The notes under the pieces are model-generated. The model searched no databases and was not told where the DNA came from. It was given only the letters and a program-made list of their open reading frames with translations. Source: Chryseobacterium oryctis (GTDB taxonomy: Bacteria; Bacteroidota; Bacteroidia; Flavobacteriales; Weeksellaceae). From it: DNA of 64,000 bases. The stretch lies in NCBI RefSeq assembly GCF_025971925.1, contig NZ_JAPDHV010000001.1, forward strand, positions 62,001 to 126,000, written 5' to 3'. Below are positions 51,130 through 59,312 of this stretch, one piece after another (within the stretch, counting starts at the first letter, position 1; each line of letters starts with the position of its first letter). The position numbers were made by a program, and so were the translations under genes.

Positions 51130-53643
51130 TTATTTAAAATTTTCAATTGCTTTGTTGATTAAGTCAACTTGCTTATTGATGCTTTCTGCATTTTGAGGAT
51201 TCTGTTTCAATAGGTTCATTTTTTTGCTTAAACCGTCTTTCAACATTTGAGAAATCATCATTTTAACTTGAGGATTGTCTCCCATTTGTCCTTTTGCATG
51301 ACCTAAAATTTTTGTAACACTTTCCGTTGCCTTTAAATTGTCTGAAGACATTATCCAGTTATACCCTTCCTCAGAAACTTTACCCAATTCAGGGTTTTGG
51401 AATTTAATAAATGGATAGAAAGCTGCAAACTGAGCAATATGAGGCATCTGAGAAGTTACTTTATTTTTTACAACAATTGGTAACATTTGCTCTACCAAAG
51501 ATTCTGAAGCTCCTTCTAAATCTATTTTATCACCTAAAGAATTTGCTTTTGACGGGTCAATTGCCAAAATTGCACCTACTGAATTTCCTTTTACAGAATT
51601 TGAAACAGCGTTTACTCCTTTTTCAAAAATAGGAAGGTATTTTTTATCCTTAGTTTTGGCTAAAGCAGAAATTGCAGCAGCCTGAACCAATGTTTTAGGG
51701 TCATTGGAAGCCAATTTTTCAACCTCCGAACCTAATGTTTTAAGCTGTTCTGCATTTGATAAATCCATTAGTTCTAGAGCTTTCATTCTTACTCTGAAGA
51801 AAGGATCTTTTAGTGCAGCAGCCAATAATTTAGTTGTTGCTGGATTTTTACCCACCTGTTCTTTTATTCCTTTTAATGCATTATATCTGCTCTTAAACTC
51901 TTTTGACCCTGTAAATTGCATCAAATATTGCTCTGGAGTCTTAGAATCTGTAATATCAGCTAATAGTACCCCATCTGAATTAATATTTACCAAATCTGCA
52001 TTTTTGGAAACATCAAAATTAAACGTATTCGCAGTTTGAGCATTTACCCAAACATTATATCTTTTAGGTTTTCCGTTTTCGTAAACATCAATTGCCAAAG
52101 GAAATTCAAATGGTAACTCTTGAGTCTGGTTGATGGTAACACTTACCTGTTTTTTTACCGGCTCAAAAGTATATGAATAATTGATTTTAGGATTTCCGCT
52201 TCCAAAGAACCATTGATTAAAAAACCAGTTTAAATCTTTCCCTGAAACTTTTTCAAATGATAATCTCAATTGATGAGCTTCAGCATTTTGATACTCGTAC
52301 GTTTTTAAATAATCATTCATTCCCGCGAAAAAGGCATCATCTCCCAAATAATTTCTTAACATATGAAGAATTCCTCCTCCTTTTTGATAGGTTACCAAAT
52401 CAAAAACATCTTCACGAGAATCATACCCAAATCTCACCAAATTTTTCTTAAAATCAGAAGGGTTGTGAATATACATATTCACATCTTCCATTTGATGATA
52501 ATCTGCCTGATCTTTTCCGTATTTGTATTCGTTCCAAAGGTATTCTGAATAGTTAGCAAAAGATTCGTTAACAGTAAGGTTACTCCAGCTTTCAGCAGTT
52601 ACCAAATCTCCAAACCAATGGTGGAACAATTCGTGTGCGATGGTATCTTCCCATTTATTTTCGTCGATTAATTGTCCTGATTTTTGCAAAATATCACTTC
52701 CGTGAAGCGTTGCCGTAGTATTTTCCATTGCTCCACTCACATAATCTCTTCCTGAGATCTGCGCATATTTTGCCCAAGGATAGTCATACCCAAGTTTTTT
52801 TGAGAAAAACTCAATCATTTCAGGAGTATTTCCATAAATCTGCTTTGCATACGGTTCGTATTCTTTTTCTATATAATAATCAACTGGGATATTTTTCCAT
52901 TTATCTTTAACAATAGCATATTCACCAACTCCCATGAAAAACAGATAAGTAGAATGTCTCTTATCCATCACCCAATGATCTGTTCTTAGCCCGTTTGCTT
53001 CTTTTTGTGAATTTTTTAAAACACCATTTGAAAGCGTCACATATTTATCAGGAACCGTCATATATATTTCCTGAGTTGTTTTTTGGTTCGGTTTATCAAT
53101 TGTAGGAAACCAAGCCGAAGAAGATTCAGTTTCTCCCTGCGTCCATAGCTGTGTTGGCATATCTGGATCTTTTCCTTGAGCATTAATGAAATACAAACCT
53201 TTGGCATCATTAATCGCTGCACTTCCCTGTTGTTTTACTTCATTCGGACGAGCAGTATATTTGATATAAACCGTATAATCCTGATTTTTTTGATATGTTT
53301 TATCTAAAGTAATTTTTAAAATATCATCTTTATAATCATATTTTAACGGAGATTTTTTACCATTTACATCTAACGCAACCTCATGAATCAACATTGCTTT
53401 TGCATCAAGAGTCAATTCGTTGGTTGGATAAAAATAAGGTGAAGCAGTAAGCCATTCTTCCCCATTCATTTGTTCCTTCTGATAATCGAAATTTACTTTA
53501 AGTTTTGTATGTTTCAGCTCCGTTACCTTTGCATGAGTAGCTCTGTATACCTTTTCTCTTCCCGAAGTTTCTGTCTGAGCAAAAACGTTTGAAGAAAAGA
53601 ATATTCCGCTCAATAAAGCAATTGACAAAATGATCTTTTTCAT
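51130..53643 (-). CDS. M1 family metallopeptidase (aminopeptidase N-like)
   Basis: The 837-residue secreted zinc peptidase has a signal (IILSIALLSGIFFSSNVFAQ), the exopeptidase motif GAMENTTATLHG (about 305) and the zinc site HELFHHWFGDL followed 18 residues later by Glu (VNESFANY), the HExxH-x18-E arrangement. Then come a Tyr-containing segment and a C-terminal HEAT-like helical region (about 580-830). It removes N-terminal residues from peptides in the periplasm or outside. It follows the small DUF2683-like gene by 2 bases, so they are co-transcribed. Confidence 0.92.
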   Translation of the reverse strand: MKKIILSIALLSGIFFSSNVFAQTETSGREKVYRATHAKVTELKHTKLKVNFDYQKEQMNGEEWLTASPYFYPTNELTLDAKAMLIHEVALDVNGKKSPLKYDYKDDILKITLDKTYQKNQDYTVYIKYTARPNEVKQQGSAAINDAKGLYFINAQGKDPDMPTQLWTQGETESSSAWFPTIDKPNQKTTQEIYMTVPDKYVTLSNGVLKNSQKEANGLRTDHWVMDKRHSTYLFFMGVGEYAIVKDKWKNIPVDYYIEKEYEPYAKQIYGNTPEMIEFFSKKLGYDYPWAKYAQISGRDYVSGAMENTTATLHGSDILQKSGQLIDENKWEDTIAHELFHHWFGDLVTAESWSNLTVNESFANYSEYLWNEYKYGKDQADYHQMEDVNMYIHNPSDFKKNLVRFGYDSREDVFDLVTYQKGGGILHMLRNYLGDDAFFAGMNDYLKTYEYQNAEAHQLRLSFEKVSGKDLNWFFNQWFFGSGNPKINYSYTFEPVKKQVSVTINQTQELPFEFPLAIDVYENGKPKRYNVWVNAQTANTFNFDVSKNADLVNINSDGVLLADITDSKTPEQYLMQFTGSKEFKSRYNALKGIKEQVGKNPATTKLLAAALKDPFFRVRMKALELMDLSNAEQLKTLGSEVEKLASNDPKTLVQAAAISALAKTKDKKYLPIFEKGVNAVSNSVKGNSVGAILAIDPSKANSLGDKIDLEGASESLVEQMLPIVVKNKVTSQMPHIAQFAAFYPFIKFQNPELGKVSEEGYNWIMSSDNLKATESVTKILGHAKGQMGDNPQVKMMISQMLKDGLSKKMNLLKQNPQNAESINKQVDLINKAIENFK

Positions 53644-53645
53644 TA

Positions 53646-53876
53646 TTATTTTTTAGAATTATTTTTAGTTAATATATCAAAAATATCATTGACCAATGTT
53701 TCATAATCCCCCTTCTTAAGCTGTTCTTTTGTTTTAGCAAAAGCTTTTTTGAGCTCACTTTCAGGATTATCCTCATCTATGATTTCTATAGAAGTCACCC
53801 CCTTTACCTGAAGCAATAATTCCTTCAGTTTTTCAGCATCAGTATTCTCTTCTATATTGATTTTAAGTGATTTCAT
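53646..53876 (-). CDS. DUF2683-like small cytoplasmic protein
   Basis: The 76-residue acidic/basic protein has a beta-alpha start (LKINIEENTDAEKLKELLLQ, VKGVTSIEIIDED) and a helical Lys-rich end (KTKEQLKKGDYETLVNDIFD). The pattern resembles the DUF2683 family, some members of which look like antitoxins, but no toxin gene lies beside it. Its stop is 2 bases before the peptidase start on the same strand. The name is tentative. Confidence 0.6.
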   Translation of the reverse strand: MKSLKINIEENTDAEKLKELLLQVKGVTSIEIIDEDNPESELKKAFAKTKEQLKKGDYETLVNDIFDILTKNNSKK

Positions 53877-53913
53877 GTTTAATGGGTAGAAAAATTAACC
53901 CTAAAGTTACAAA

Positions 53914-53940
53914 AAAAGTGAAGTTTTACGCTTCACTTTT
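53914..53940 (-). terminator. Terminator after thyA
   Basis: AAAAGTGAAG and CTTCACTTTT pair around a 7-base loop, and on the minus strand the stem is followed by TTTTTT. It lies between thyA and the next unit. Confidence 0.85.
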
Positions 53941-53957
53941 ATATTTCGATTATTATT

Positions 53958-54752
53958 TTAAACCGCGACAGGAGCTTTTATTCCCGGATGTGGATCATAG
54001 TTTTCCAGAGTGAAATCTTCAAAATCAAAATCAAAAATATTTTTAATTTCAGGATTCAATTTCATTGTAGGAAGCGGTCTTACATCTCTAGAAAGTTGTT
54101 TTTTCACCTGCTCAAAATGGTTATTATAAATATGAACATCGCCAAAACTATGTACATAATCTCCTACTTCCAAGTCGCAAACCTGTGCAACCATCATCAA
54201 TAACAATGCATAACTCGCAATATTAAAAGGTACTCCCAAGAATACATCTGCACTTCTCTGATACAATTGTAATGACAGTTTTCCGTCTGCTACATAAAAC
54301 TGAAACATTGCATGACAAGGAGCTAAAGCCATATTGGGAATTTCTGCCACATTCCAAGCTGACACAATAAGTCTTCTGGAATCCGGATTTTTTTTAATTT
54401 GATCAATCACTTCCGTAATCTGATCAACAATTTTCCCACCAGCTCCACTCCAACTTCTCCATTGTGCACCATAAACAGGACCTAAATCACCATTTTCATT
54501 TGCCCATTCATCCCAAATTGAAACTCCGTTATCTTTTAAGTATTTAATATTAGTATCTCCTTTTAAGAACCAAAGTAATTCGTAAATAATCGATTTCAAA
54601 TGCACTTTTTTAGTCGTAACCAAAGGAAAGCCCTTAGACAAATCATATCTCAACTGATATCCGAAAACACTTCTCGTTCCCGTCCCTGTTCTATCTGTCT
54701 TGTCTGTTCCGTTATCTAAAATATGTTGTAAGAGGTCTAAATAATTTTGCAT
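53958..54752 (-). CDS. thyA: Thymidylate synthase
   Basis: The 264-residue enzyme methylates dUMP to dTMP with methylene-tetrahydrofolate. It has the catalytic Cys in [13 protein letters not shown] (about 146), [19 protein letters not shown] (about 166-184), the dUMP-binding Arg pair [15 protein letters not shown] at the N-terminus, and the standard 264-residue length. An XRE regulator gene lies 12 bases upstream on the same strand, so they probably share a transcript. Confidence 0.96.
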   Translation of the reverse strand: MQNYLDLLQHILDNGTDKTDRTGTGTRSVFGYQLRYDLSKGFPLVTTKKVHLKSIIYELLWFLKGDTNIKYLKDNGVSIWDEWANENGDLGPVYGAQWRSWSGAGGKIVDQITEVIDQIKKNPDSRRLIVSAWNVAEIPNMALAPCHAMFQFYVADGKLSLQLYQRSADVFLGVPFNIASYALLLMMVAQVCDLEVGDYVHSFGDVHIYNNHFEQVKKQLSRDVRPLPTMKLNPEIKNIFDFDFEDFTLENYDPHPGIKAPVAV

Positions 54753-54764
54753 AATTTGGCACAG

Positions 54765-55169
54765 TTATTTTTTTAAAACCCTTTTTAATTCTTCATTTTC
54801 TTTTTTCAGATACTCTATCATATTATCTTTTTGTTTCAAAAGCTCTGTATAAAGATTTTTTATTTCGATAAGATTTTCTCTATTTTCGGTATAAAAGTTT
54901 TCAACATATCCATTGCCAGAAGCATACTCTTCATTTGTATTATTAATATTGAAAATATGTCCTTTATCAATTTCTAACAAATCTAGTATTTCTTCTGTTT
55001 TTATTCCCAAAGCATTTGGTAAAAGCTTCAATTTATCTATTTCAAGATTTCTTTTTCCAGCTTCTACTCTTCCATATGTAGTCACATCCATTCCTAATAA
55101 ATCTGCTACTTCTTGCTTAGAAAGTTTTTTAGCAGTCCGAGTGGTAAATAGTTTATCCGAAAGTTTCAT
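54765..55169 (-). CDS. XRE-type regulator with coiled-coil tail
   Basis: The 134-residue protein has an N-terminal XRE helix-turn-helix (about 7-62, LSKQEVADLLGMDVTTYGRV) and a C-terminal coiled coil (about 96-132, KNLYTELLKQKDNMIEYLKK) for dimerisation. Its own promoter has a TATATTTG box and directly upstream a tandem 20-bp repeat and an 18-bp palindrome, good candidate autoregulatory operators. It probably also controls the divergent secreted peptide gene at 55326. It is in a unit with thyA. Confidence 0.85.
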   Translation of the reverse strand: MKLSDKLFTTRTAKKLSKQEVADLLGMDVTTYGRVEAGKRNLEIDKLKLLPNALGIKTEEILDLLEIDKGHIFNINNTNEEYASGNGYVENFYTENRENLIEIKNLYTELLKQKDNMIEYLKKENEELKRVLKK

Positions 55170-55180
55170 TTTTTTTATTA

Positions 55181-55188
55181 CAAATATA
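55181..55188 (-). promoter_or_regulatory. -7 promoter element for the XRE gene
   Basis: The minus strand reads TATATTTG, 11 bases before the XRE ATG. Confidence 0.5.
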
Positions 55189-55195
55189 ACTCTTT

Positions 55196-55235
55196 ATATT
55201 GTTTTAAAATTTATTATATTGTTTTAAAATTTATT
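55196..55235. repeat. Perfect tandem 20-bp direct repeat
   Basis: ATATTGTTTTAAAATTTATT occurs at 55196-55215 and again directly at 55216-55235, without a gap. Each unit holds the palindrome-like TTTTAAAA. It lies in the upstream part of the XRE promoter, at two-turn spacing, so a repressor binding two stacked sites is possible. Confidence 0.75.
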
Positions 55236-55248
55236 CAGATCTGAATAA
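55231..55248. promoter_or_regulatory. 18-bp perfect palindrome in the divergent promoter region
   Basis: TTATTCAGATCTGAATAA is a perfect inverted repeat centred near 55239.5, joined to the end of the second tandem repeat. It lies 42 bases upstream of the -7 element of the divergent gene and about 60 bases from the XRE start. It is the most likely operator of the XRE protein. Confidence 0.65.
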
Positions 55249-55289
55249 TATTTATTCACCTTTGATAGATATACTGATTTATTAATATA

Positions 55290-55297
55290 TATATTTG
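55290..55297 (+). promoter_or_regulatory. -7 promoter element of the secreted peptide gene
   Basis: TATATTTG matches TAnnTTTG and ends 28 bases before the ATG at 55326. Confidence 0.5.
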
Positions 55298-55325
55298 TCA
55301 TACAAATAACTAAAAAATATACAGC

Positions 55326-55592
55326 ATGAAAAAAGTATTATTATTATCAGCAATTAGTATTGTAGGACTAATGAGTGCTAAAAGTACTGAAGTAAAAAAT
55401 GTGAAAGAATTACCTGTACATGAAGCAAAAGTAAATGTATCTACCACAAGCAAAGCAATTATTGCAGAGCCAATCCGTATGACAACTTTTTGTGGTAAAT
55501 CTTATTGGACAGTTAATGGTTCACAAGAAGTTTTATACCAAGAATGGCTAGATATGAATGCTGAACTTTGCTCAGAAAATCCAATGGTATAA
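55326..55592 (+). CDS. Small secreted peptide with two cysteines
   Basis: The 88-residue protein has a signal peptide (VLLLSAISIVGLMSA, residues 4-18) and a mature part of about 70 residues with two cysteines (TFCGKSYW and ELCSENPM) that could form one disulfide. It is the first gene after the divergent XRE regulator with its palindromic operator, and precedes a GLPGLI gene. I find no family. Between this gene and the next lies a 13-bp perfect inverted repeat. Confidence 0.7.
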   Translation: MKKVLLLSAISIVGLMSAKSTEVKNVKELPVHEAKVNVSTTSKAIIAEPIRMTTFCGKSYWTVNGSQEVLYQEWLDMNAELCSENPMV

Positions 55593-55608
55593 CTATTGTA
55601 CAAACTAA

Positions 55609-55662
55609 TTATAATTCCGTAGGATCGATTTAATAACAAAATAAACTCTTACGGAATTATAA
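55609..55662 (+). repeat. Inverted repeat between peptide and GLPGLI genes
   Basis: TTATAATTCCGTA (55609-55621) and TACGGAATTATAA (55650-55662) pair perfectly around a 28-base loop, without a T-run. It could attenuate or process the mRNA, lowering the second gene relative to the first. Confidence 0.6.
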
Positions 55663-55712
55663 ATTTAGATTCTTATATATTTATCAATATTACAAAATAA
55701 ACATTGTATTGT

Positions 55713-56483
55713 ATGAAATACATATTAAATTTTTTTTTAATCTTTATATTTACATTTATCAAAAGTCAGGAAAACAAAACTCTTTCAGAACTAGAAGTAA
55801 AATATAATTTCACATATGTAGAAGATACCCTAAATAAAAATTCACTTGTTGGGGAGCCTATGATATTATTAACCAATGGAAAACAATCCACTTATTTTAG
55901 CGAAAACTATGTGAAGAACCTAGAATACCTAAAAAAGCAATTAGATGCACCTATTAATAAGGGAGAAATTCGTACAATTAATTTTGAAAATGCTCCGCGT
56001 AATAGAGTTAGACATAATGTCTATACAGAAAACAATGAAACTTTTATCTCCTATCGTATGGCAAGAGATACTTATACTTTCAAAAATACAGATGTTCTTT
56101 CTTGGACAATTGATAATAATGAGAAAAAAGAAATTTTAGGATACAAATGTGTAAAAGCTACTCTAAAATTAAATGCACAGGTATGGATAGCTTGGTTTAC
56201 ATATGACATCCCGATAAACGACGGACCATATAAATTCAAGGGTCTGCCTGGATTAATCCTAAAATTAAATGAAAAACATGGCTATTTTAATTTTGACGCA
56301 ATTTCCATTAGCAAGAGCAGTCAACCAATTGAATTTAAGAAAGGAATTATGGTATCTAAAGAACAATTTTTGAAAAAAAGAGAAGAATATATGAATGATC
56401 CTTCACAAGGAAGAATTAGCACCCAAGAATATAGAAAAAAAACAGAGGAAAATAAAAAAAAATATAACAATTCATTAGAATAA
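55713..56483 (+). CDS. GLPGLI family protein
   Basis: The 256-residue secreted protein carries the family-defining motif FKGLPGLILKL (about 183) after a beta-rich domain, and has a signal peptide (LNFFLIFIFTFIKSQ). GLPGLI proteins are common in flavobacteria, often near TonB-dependent receptors, but their role is unknown. I take the ATG at 55713; a TTG three codons upstream is less likely. The C-terminal 40 residues are Lys/Glu-rich and probably helical. It is downstream of the small secreted peptide and its hairpin. Confidence 0.85.
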   Translation: MKYILNFFLIFIFTFIKSQENKTLSELEVKYNFTYVEDTLNKNSLVGEPMILLTNGKQSTYFSENYVKNLEYLKKQLDAPINKGEIRTINFENAPRNRVRHNVYTENNETFISYRMARDTYTFKNTDVLSWTIDNNEKKEILGYKCVKATLKLNAQVWIAWFTYDIPINDGPYKFKGLPGLILKLNEKHGYFNFDAISISKSSQPIEFKKGIMVSKEQFLKKREEYMNDPSQGRISTQEYRKKTEENKKKYNNSLE

Positions 56484-56493
56484 TTCTTTTGAA

Positions 56494-56539
56494 AACGATT
56501 AAAAATTTTTAGTTTTAACTTTAGGGATTTTCAATCGTT
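56494..56539. terminator. Long imperfect hairpin between convergent genes
   Basis: AACGATTAAAAAT (56494-56506) and ATTTTCAATCGTT (56527-56539) pair at 12 of 13 positions, followed by T residues. It can end the GLPGLI and Gre-family transcripts. Confidence 0.65.
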
Positions 56540-56559
56540 CTTTTATCGGAGGATATAAC

Positions 56560-57000
56560 TTACCAAATCACCTCAATCAATTGCTGAATAGTATTAATCG
56601 TAAATGATTCTCCGGCTTTTTTTCCAAACATTGCTTTTGCCAAAGGAGATTCTTCAGAAATTGACATTATTTTTTTATCATTACATTTTATTTCACCCAA
56701 AGAAGCCGAAATATAAAATAAACCTTTATCGGTTTTCACCAAAGCTCCGTTTTTAACTCGCTCTGAAACTTCTACCGAAAGTTTATGAATTATATTTTGT
56801 TGATGTAAGGCTTCATTAAGCTGTCTTTGAAGATTATTAATCTCCTGTTGAAGCATTTCTCGTCCTGTTTCATACTTGTCTCCCATTGAACTTTTGGTAT
56901 CATTGTTTGAAGCTCTTGTTTCAGAAATCAGATTTTCAAAATTTTGGACCTTTTCATTTATTTTAGCCTTTAAAATACTCAATATCTCTTCTTTATTCAT
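56560..57000 (-). CDS. GreA/GreB family transcription elongation factor-like protein
   Basis: The 146-residue protein has a long N-terminal coiled coil (about 1-75, with EMLQQEINNLQRQLNEAL) and a C-terminal FKBP-like domain (ISEESPLAKAMFGKKAGESF, about 115-135) that are the Gre-factor domains. Gre factors restart stalled RNA polymerase by cleaving backtracked RNA. The coiled-coil tip is less acidic than in classic GreA, so it may be a divergent member such as the flavobacterial Rnk/GreAB type. Confidence 0.8.
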   Translation of the reverse strand: MNKEEILSILKAKINEKVQNFENLISETRASNNDTKSSMGDKYETGREMLQQEINNLQRQLNEALHQQNIIHKLSVEVSERVKNGALVKTDKGLFYISASLGEIKCNDKKIMSISEESPLAKAMFGKKAGESFTINTIQQLIEVIW

Positions 57001-57105
57001 CCCTCTTTTCTTAATTAAAAAGCGGACTAATGCCCGCTAAACAAATTTATCTTAAGTTCTTTTATTCTAATTCTTCAACCAATATTTCATAGTTTTCAAA
57101 GAAGT

Positions 57106-58452
57106 TCATTTTTCAAAAACTGCAAAGTCAGAAACTTTGAATTTGAAATTTTTATCATTCGTAAAGTCTCTTTTAGTGCCTTCAAATACGTTTTTGAAAC
57201 TTCCCGATAAATTTTCATCTTCAATACTGAAATCCACAGCTTCTTTCGACATATTCAGAACTACCAAAACCTCATCTTTACCATTTTTTCTTACATACGC
57301 TAAAATTTTATCATTAGCCGTCGTATTCAGCAAGTAGGTACGCACATTTGCATCACCTCCTTTCAATGCAGGATTTCTGGCTTTTAAGTTTAATAATATT
57401 TTATAAAAATCGGCATTCTGATAAGTATTTGTCCATTTGATGACATCTTTTTCAAAAAACTCAAGACGCTTCATATTAGGAAGTTCCTGCCCTGAATATA
57501 ATAATGGTACACCGTTCCAGGTTGCAGAAAATACAGCCATTGGTTTTGTGATTACTCCATATTTTTCGTATTCGGTTCCGTTCCAAGAATTTTCGTCATG
57601 ATTGGTTGTAAACCAAGCTCTCATTGAATTGTCTCCAATATTGGAATATTGAACTAACAAATCTTTCAAGCCTTGCAATGATTCATTTTTTTTATAATAA
57701 TCCGCAGATTTGTGCATCCATTTCCATGAATAACTTGCATCAAACACTTTTCCGTATTCCGAACTTTCTAATTCATCAAATTCGCCTAACCAAAAAAGAG
57801 GTTTTACTTTTTCTACTTCAGGACGAGCTTGTTCCCAAAAATCTACCTCAACCCAAGAAGCTAAATCACATCTAAAACCATCAATATCAGTTTCTTTCAC
57901 CCAAAACTTCATGGCATCAATCATTGCAAGACGCATTTCCTGATTTTTATAATCCAATTCGATGATATCATCCATTCCTGAAGCTATATGAAACTTTCCG
58001 TCCGGATCTTTCAGATAAAATTCAGGGTGAGTTTTCGTCCATACATGATCCCAACCTGTATGATTGGCAACCCAATCAATAATTACTTTAAATCCTAATC
58101 TATGCGCTTCATTCACCATATGTTTGAAATCATCTAATGTTCCAAACTCAGGATTGATAGAGGTATAATCTGCGGCAGCATAAGGACTTCCCATACTTCC
58201 TTTTTTGTTCTGCTGAGCAATTGGAGTAATTGGCATGAACCAAAGTGTTTTTACGCCCATTGATTTCAGTCTGGGCATCTCTTTCTCAAAAGCTTTGAAT
58301 GTTCCTTCCTTAGTATATTGTCTTACGTTAACTTCGTATATATTTGTTGTATGTTTCCAGTCTTTAGGCAAATCCGTCATCTTATTTGTATTTTGAGTGG
58401 TACAGGAAACAATTCCCAGACCAATAGCAGCTAACAAAATTATTTTTTTCAT
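57106..58452 (-). CDS. GH13 alpha-amylase family lipoprotein
   Basis: The 448-residue glycoside hydrolase has a lipobox (GIVSC), so it is envelope-anchored. GH13 regions are in order: DWVANHTGWDH (region I), DGFRCDLASW (nucleophile Asp, region II), WLGEFDEL (acid Glu, region III) and FTTNHDENSWNG (region IV). It should hydrolyse alpha-glucans or maltodextrins. I start at the second Met at 58452: a GTG at 58467 overlaps the -7 promoter element. It stands alone; no Sus-type transporter genes are nearby. Confidence 0.9.
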   Translation of the reverse strand: MKKIILLAAIGLGIVSCTTQNTNKMTDLPKDWKHTTNIYEVNVRQYTKEGTFKAFEKEMPRLKSMGVKTLWFMPITPIAQQNKKGSMGSPYAAADYTSINPEFGTLDDFKHMVNEAHRLGFKVIIDWVANHTGWDHVWTKTHPEFYLKDPDGKFHIASGMDDIIELDYKNQEMRLAMIDAMKFWVKETDIDGFRCDLASWVEVDFWEQARPEVEKVKPLFWLGEFDELESSEYGKVFDASYSWKWMHKSADYYKKNESLQGLKDLLVQYSNIGDNSMRAWFTTNHDENSWNGTEYEKYGVITKPMAVFSATWNGVPLLYSGQELPNMKRLEFFEKDVIKWTNTYQNADFYKILLNLKARNPALKGGDANVRTYLLNTTANDKILAYVRKNGKDEVLVVLNMSKEAVDFSIEDENLSGSFKNVFEGTKRDFTNDKNFKFKVSDFAVFEK

Positions 58453-58466
58453 TAAGCGATTTTTCA

Positions 58467-58474
58467 CAAATGTA
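58467..58474 (-). promoter_or_regulatory. -7 promoter element for the GH13 gene
   Basis: The minus strand reads TACATTTG (TAnnTTTG), 14 bases before the ATG at 58452. Confidence 0.5.
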
Positions 58475-58547
58475 ACGAATTGTCCCTAAAATAAAGAATC
58501 TTAAAATTGAATTTTTGTCTTGCAGAATCACTTTTAAACATAAAAAA

Positions 58548-58570
58548 AGCCCTGAATAAAATTCGGGGCT
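58548..58570 (-). terminator. Terminator after the pRiA4b-fold gene
   Basis: On the minus strand AGCCCCGAA and TTCAGGGCT pair with one G-U pair and a five-base loop, followed by TTTTTTT. Confidence 0.85.
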
Positions 58571-58588
58571 GATATTTTTCAGATAGTA

Positions 58589-59179
58589 TTATCTTTCGTC
58601 ATCGTTATCATCCTCATCATCGAAAACATCATCATTGTAATCATCGTCTTCATCATCAAAATTATCATCATCTTCATCTGCGAAGTTGTTGCTTCCGCCA
58701 AAATCATCATCAAAATTAAAATCGTCATCCAATAAAGGCATTACCGATTTCTTTTTAGATCCTGTACTGCTTTTGCTTGGAGCCTTCAAAGGTACATTTC
58801 CGAATCTGTAAACCGTGATTGGGTAATTAACTCCTTTCGTCTCGTCAATCACCTCAACAAGTTCGCAGAAAAACTCCCAAAGATCAAGAAGACCATATTG
58901 AAACTGTGCTTTATCACCTGCATTCTCAAAAGCTTCATCGATGTACACATCCGACATAATTTCTCCATCACCATCATCACTCATATCTTCCAACGGAACG
59001 CTTTTTACTATTGTTCCATCTTCTTCCAGTAAATTAAAAGTAGACAACTCATCGCCTTGCAGACTGAATGCACTTTTAATTCCTAAATGTAAGTTCCATA
59101 GCGTTTGTTTCCCTTTAACTTCGATATCACGGAAGATATCTTCTTTCGCATCTAATATTACGCGGATTTTGTAAACCAT
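58589..59179 (-). CDS. pRiA4b ORF-3-like protein with acidic tail
   Basis: The 196-residue protein has a pRiA4b ORF-3-like domain (about 1-135; IRVILDAKEDIFRDIEVKG, LWNLHLGIKSAF, FQYGLLDLWEFFCELVEV), a family found in IS1096 passenger proteins and in many stand-alone bacterial proteins. The last ~45 residues are an extreme Asp/Glu run, with very few other residues except Asn and Phe. There is no transposase, so it is not an IS. The acidic tail might bind a basic partner (inference). The promoter upstream is good. Confidence 0.75.
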   Translation of the reverse strand: MVYKIRVILDAKEDIFRDIEVKGKQTLWNLHLGIKSAFSLQGDELSTFNLLEEDGTIVKSVPLEDMSDDGDGEIMSDVYIDEAFENAGDKAQFQYGLLDLWEFFCELVEVIDETKGVNYPITVYRFGNVPLKAPSKSSTGSKKKSVMPLLDDDFNFDDDFGGSNNFADEDDDNFDDEDDDYNDDVFDDEDDNDDER

Positions 59180-59231
59180 ATCAGTTTTTAAATTACTTTT
59201 TTGCCTTTCTTATTATGATAAATCTCTGTTG

Positions 59232-59259
59232 CAAATATAAAATAAATGACATGTGACAA
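59232..59259 (-). promoter_or_regulatory. Promoter for the pRiA4b-fold gene
   Basis: The minus strand reads TATATTTG (59239-59232) with TTG (59259-59257) 17 bases before it, a -33/-7 match with slightly short spacing. It starts 52 bases before the ATG. Confidence 0.5.
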
Positions 59260-59312
59260 AAAAATATTTCATTATTTTTTAAAATATTTTTTTTTCTTAC
59301 ATTTTGCAAAAA

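Noticed and set aside
53646-53876. Toxin-antitoxin pair
   Set aside because: The small protein may resemble antitoxins, but its only close partner is a secreted peptidase; no toxin-like gene is adjacent.
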